A stretch of 7,805 bases of DNA from Chitinophagaceae bacterium. GTDB taxonomy: Bacteria; Bacteroidota; Bacteroidia; Chitinophagales; Chitinophagaceae. The stretch covers positions 1-7,805 of the forward strand of contig JAACZX010000500.1 in NCBI GenBank assembly GCA_009996555.1, read 5' to 3'. Within the stretch, counting starts at the first letter, position 1, and every line of letters starts with the position of its first letter. Shown piece after piece: positions 5,919 through 7,805 of this stretch. Under the pieces are notes generated by a model, which searched no databases, was not told the DNA's origin, and worked only from the letters and a program-made list of their open reading frames with translations. Made by a program: the position numbers and the translations under genes.

Positions 5919-6437
5919 ATGAGTGATGTGATAGTAAACAGAGTTGCCGACAGTGCTTTACAAACGATTGACCTGGAAGCATGGATCCCAAAAGAAGAAC
6001 CGGTTGTATTTGATCTGAAAGATTTCCTTTTTATGGGATTGATCATTAAGGAAAAAGAGTTCAGGACTTCTCTTCAACAGACCGATACAGAAGTTTATAA
6101 GGACAAAACCGTGTTGATTACGTGCAGTACCGATGCAATTATTCCAATGTGGGCATATATGCTGGTAGCAGCATTATTACAACCGTTTGCAAAAGAGTTG
6201 TTTCTCGGTTCAAAGGAGGAATGGAAGAAACAAAAACTGATGCAGGAAATAGAACAGGTGAATATAGAAATATATAAAGATCAGCGTGTGGTGGTAAAGG
6301 GTTGCGGCGATGAACCGATACCGGAAGCAGCTTACCTGGCCATTACAAACAAGCTGAGACCTGTAGCAAAAAGTATTATGTACGGCGAACCATGTAGCAC
6401 CGTTCCTATTTTTAAACAACCAAAACCAACTGTATAA
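5919..6437 (+). CDS. DUF2480 family protein
   Basis: A 172-residue soluble protein recognised as DUF2480, a family found mainly in Bacteroidota. Hallmarks are the N-terminal IVNRVADSALQTIDLE (5-20), FDLKDFLFMGLIIKEKEFR (31-49), VLITCSTDAIIPMWAYM (65-81), VVVKGCGDEPIPEAAY (124-139) and the closing MYGEPCSTVP (154-163). Three conserved-looking Cys (69, 129, 159) could bind metal or do redox chemistry. From memory, family members often lie near SUF Fe-S assembly genes; none is present here, so an Fe-S role remains a suggestion. Residues 60-97 and 119-156 are an ungapped internal repeat. Met at 5919 begins the known conserved N-terminus; there is no Shine-Dalgarno site and no clean promoter. The next gene starts six bases after the stop. 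Confidence 0.88.
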   Translation: MSDVIVNRVADSALQTIDLEAWIPKEEPVVFDLKDFLFMGLIIKEKEFRTSLQQTDTEVYKDKTVLITCSTDAIIPMWAYMLVAALLQPFAKELFLGSKEEWKKQKLMQEIEQVNIEIYKDQRVVVKGCGDEPIPEAAYLAITNKLRPVAKSIMYGEPCSTVPIFKQPKPTV

Positions 6438-6443
6438 ACCTCA

Positions 6444-6785
6444 GTGTCACTGAACGATTTTCGTAATTACCATCCTTACCGGCTCACACCCAGGCAGCGA
6501 AAATTTTTGAAGCAATGGGAAAAACGCAGGTTAATTCCCCGTTGGAAATATATTCTCTATCACGGTGTGTTAAGGGAAGGTCTTATTTGTATGCTGGTAA
6601 TTAAGCTACTTCAGTTTGGATTTGATCCAAAGGCGTTCACGGGTTTTTATTTTAACGTGATGGGTATAGTGCTGATGGTTATGGAAGTTTGTTTCTGGCT
6701 GGGTGGCGGAGGTATCATCGGCTGGTTTAAGCACCGTAGTTATGAAACCGAATATGAAATGCTGAAAAGTATGGAGCATTTTTAA
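6444..6785 (+). CDS. Small two-helix membrane protein, hypothetical
   Basis: A 113-residue protein that I do not recognise. It begins with a strongly basic segment (8-35, many R and K). Two hydrophobic helices at about 38-57 and 68-94 follow, the second ending in GGGG (87-90) and IIGWF. A short acidic/charged tail (97-113) closes it. The basic N-terminus predicts both ends in the cytoplasm. The start is GTG at 6444, six bases after the DUF2480 stop, with no ATG before Met50. The tight spacing suggests cotranscription and translational coupling with DUF2480. No Shine-Dalgarno site is visible. The gene ends five bases from the stop of the opposing RidA gene. Confidence 0.7.
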   Translation: MSLNDFRNYHPYRLTPRQRKFLKQWEKRRLIPRWKYILYHGVLREGLICMLVIKLLQFGFDPKAFTGFYFNVMGIVLMVMEVCFWLGGGGIIGWFKHRSYETEYEMLKSMEHF

Positions 6786-6790
6786 CTGTC

Positions 6791-7306
6791 TTATTCCACT
6801 TCAACAATCATTTCAATTTCTACAGCAGCATTTAAAGGCAACGCAACCATCCCCATGGCTGCTCTTGCATGTTTTCCTTTTTCGCCAAATAGTTTTACCA
6901 GCAGATCACTGCAGCCATTGATCACTTTTGGCTGTTCAATAAAATCAGGAAGGCAGTTTACATAACCGTTTACTTTTACAATTCGTTTTACTTTATTAAG
7001 ATCGCCTCCCAACGCATCTTTCAGTGTGGCAATAAGATTCAATGCTGCAACTTCAGCTGCCTGGTAACCCTGTTCAATTGTAAGATCCTTTCCCAGTTTT
7101 CCGGTAATGTTTGTTCCATCCATTCTGGTGGGAATATGACCGGCAAGAAAAATAAGATTGCCACTGCGTACGTACTTTACATAATTGGCAGCAGGCTTTG
7201 TTACAACAGGTAATTGCAAGCCAAGCTCTTTAATTTTTTCATCAACAGATTGTGCCTGTGTATGGATGTAAACGAAACAAAAAAGTAATACAAATACTGA
7301 TCTCAT
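6791..7306 (-). CDS. RidA (YjgF/YER057c/UK114) family protein with signal peptide
   Basis: RidA proteins hydrolyse reactive enamine/imine intermediates. This 171-residue protein has a RidA core at about 21-171. It shows NYVKYVRSGNLIFLAGHIP (41-59), GYQAAEVAALNLIATLKDALG (80-100), the KVNGYVNCLPDF strand (111-122), HARAAMGMVALPLNAAVEIE (146-165) and an IVEVE end. Arg148 aligns with the substrate-binding Arg105 of E. coli RidA; Cys107 of that protein is Ala here. It looks like the longer YjgF_like_1 subgroup rather than archetypal RidA. The start at 7306 is preferred because residues 1-18 (MRSVFVLLFCFVYIHTQA) then form a signal peptide with a likely cut after A-Q-A or nearby. An upstream in-frame ATG (7372) would lie inside corA. 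It follows corA by 25 bases with no promoter seen, so the two are probably cotranscribed. Confidence 0.9.
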   Translation of the reverse strand: MRSVFVLLFCFVYIHTQAQSVDEKIKELGLQLPVVTKPAANYVKYVRSGNLIFLAGHIPTRMDGTNITGKLGKDLTIEQGYQAAEVAALNLIATLKDALGGDLNKVKRIVKVNGYVNCLPDFIEQPKVINGCSDLLVKLFGEKGKHARAAMGMVALPLNAAVEIEMIVEVE

Positions 7307-7331
7307 ATTGCTTACTTTAATTAGTGTTTTA

Positions 7332-7805
7332 TCAGAACCAGCCTCTCTTGCGGAAAATGTACAGCATAACAACAGGTATGAGTACCATCATTGTGCAGGC
7401 AAGATAAAAGCCCCATTTGTGATGTGCATAAGGAATAATATCAAAGTTCATCCCGAACATGCCGCCGATTACTGTAGCCGGGGCAAGTAAACAGGTAACA
7501 ATTGCCATCACCTTCATTACTTCATTCATCTTCAGATTCACATTACTCAGGTACAGATCGTGTAAGTTCATCATCATATCACGGTAGTTTTCTGCAAGAT
7601 CATTCGCCTGTATAATATGATCATAAATGTCTTTAAAGTATTTCTCAGTGCGTTCCTGAATCAACGGACTTTCGCTGCGCAGGATACCATTGACCATATC
7701 TCTTACTGGTGCAATATTTCTTTTGAGTACAATCATTTCTTTGCGGAGCTGGTTAATTTTTGCCAGCGACCGTTTATTCGGATGACGGATAATATCTTCT
7801 TCCAG
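7332..7805 (-). CDS. corA: CorA-family Mg2+/Co2+ transporter, C-terminal part (5' end outside window)
   Basis: The frame stays open to the window edge, giving the last 157 residues of a protein whose start lies beyond base 7805. The visible part is the long helix of the CorA stalk (about 1-98), then two membrane helices (100-118 and 131-151). The signature GMN is at 118-120, in the context GGMFGMNF, and forms the periplasmic mouth of the pore. N-x3-MKVM before the first helix and the basic C-terminus RKRGWF are also typical. The loop after GMN (FDIIPYAHHKWG) is of normal length. CorA forms a pentameric inner-membrane channel for Mg2+, Co2+ and Ni2+. The ATG at 7736 is internal, not the start. 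The ridA-like gene follows 25 bases downstream on the same strand. Confidence 0.93.
   Translation of the reverse strand: MEEDIIRHPNKRSLAKINQLRKEMIVLKRNIAPVRDMVNGILRSESPLIQERTEKYFKDIYDHIIQANDLAENYRDMMMNLHDLYLSNVNLKMNEVMKVMAIVTCLLAPATVIGGMFGMNFDIIPYAHHKWGFYLACTMMVLIPVVMLYIFRKRGWF

Noticed and set aside
7307..7372. 22-residue extension of the RidA protein from an ATG at 7372
   Set aside because: It overlaps the 3' end of corA and would bury the signal peptide inside the protein. The start at 7306 gives a standard signal sequence.

Overview
The window looks like chromosomal DNA from a Gram-negative member of the Bacteroidota, most likely a Chitinophagaceae-like organism. The evidence is moderate to low GC by eye, genes lacking clear Shine-Dalgarno sites, promoters of the Bacteroidota form (TTTG or TTG, about 19 bases, TAnnTTTG), a DUF2480 protein, an exported DUF1080 glycan enzyme, and KdsB, which implies KDO-containing lipopolysaccharide. 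The species assignment is inference. No mobile element, tRNA, rRNA or CRISPR array is visible.

Left part (1-2010): the 3' end of a cupin-domain gene (+) runs tail to tail, with a 4-base overlap, into a secreted 3-keto-disaccharide hydrolase/DUF1080 gene (-). That gene diverges from kdsB (+) across a 98-base gap with a TACTTTTG -7 element on each strand. kdsB is followed by a folded spacer and an intrinsic terminator. nadA (-, quinolinate synthase) then reads toward kdsB.

Centre (3025-3620): the largest gene-free stretch, about 600 bases, separates divergent nadA and ppiD. It carries an inverted-repeat-bounded segment that is about 90% AT, followed by many DnaA-box-like 9-mers. Four are strict TTWTNCACA matches, and the core ATTCACA occurs five times. 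Three boxes are spaced at 10-11 bp, one pair is head to head, and the last strict box abuts the ppiD promoter. This is the most interesting part of the window: a candidate chromosomal replication origin (oriC) with no dnaA gene beside it.

Right part (3621-7805): a membrane-anchored parvulin-type peptidyl-prolyl isomerase (PpiD/SurA-like) ends at a strong GNRA-loop terminator. A DUF2480 gene follows, with a GTG-started two-helix membrane protein directly downstream. These converge on a RidA-family gene with a signal peptide, which lies just downstream of a truncated corA-type Mg2+/Co2+ transporter gene on the minus strand. The genes are mostly unrelated housekeeping functions (NAD synthesis, LPS, protein folding, metal transport) and do not form a single pathway.
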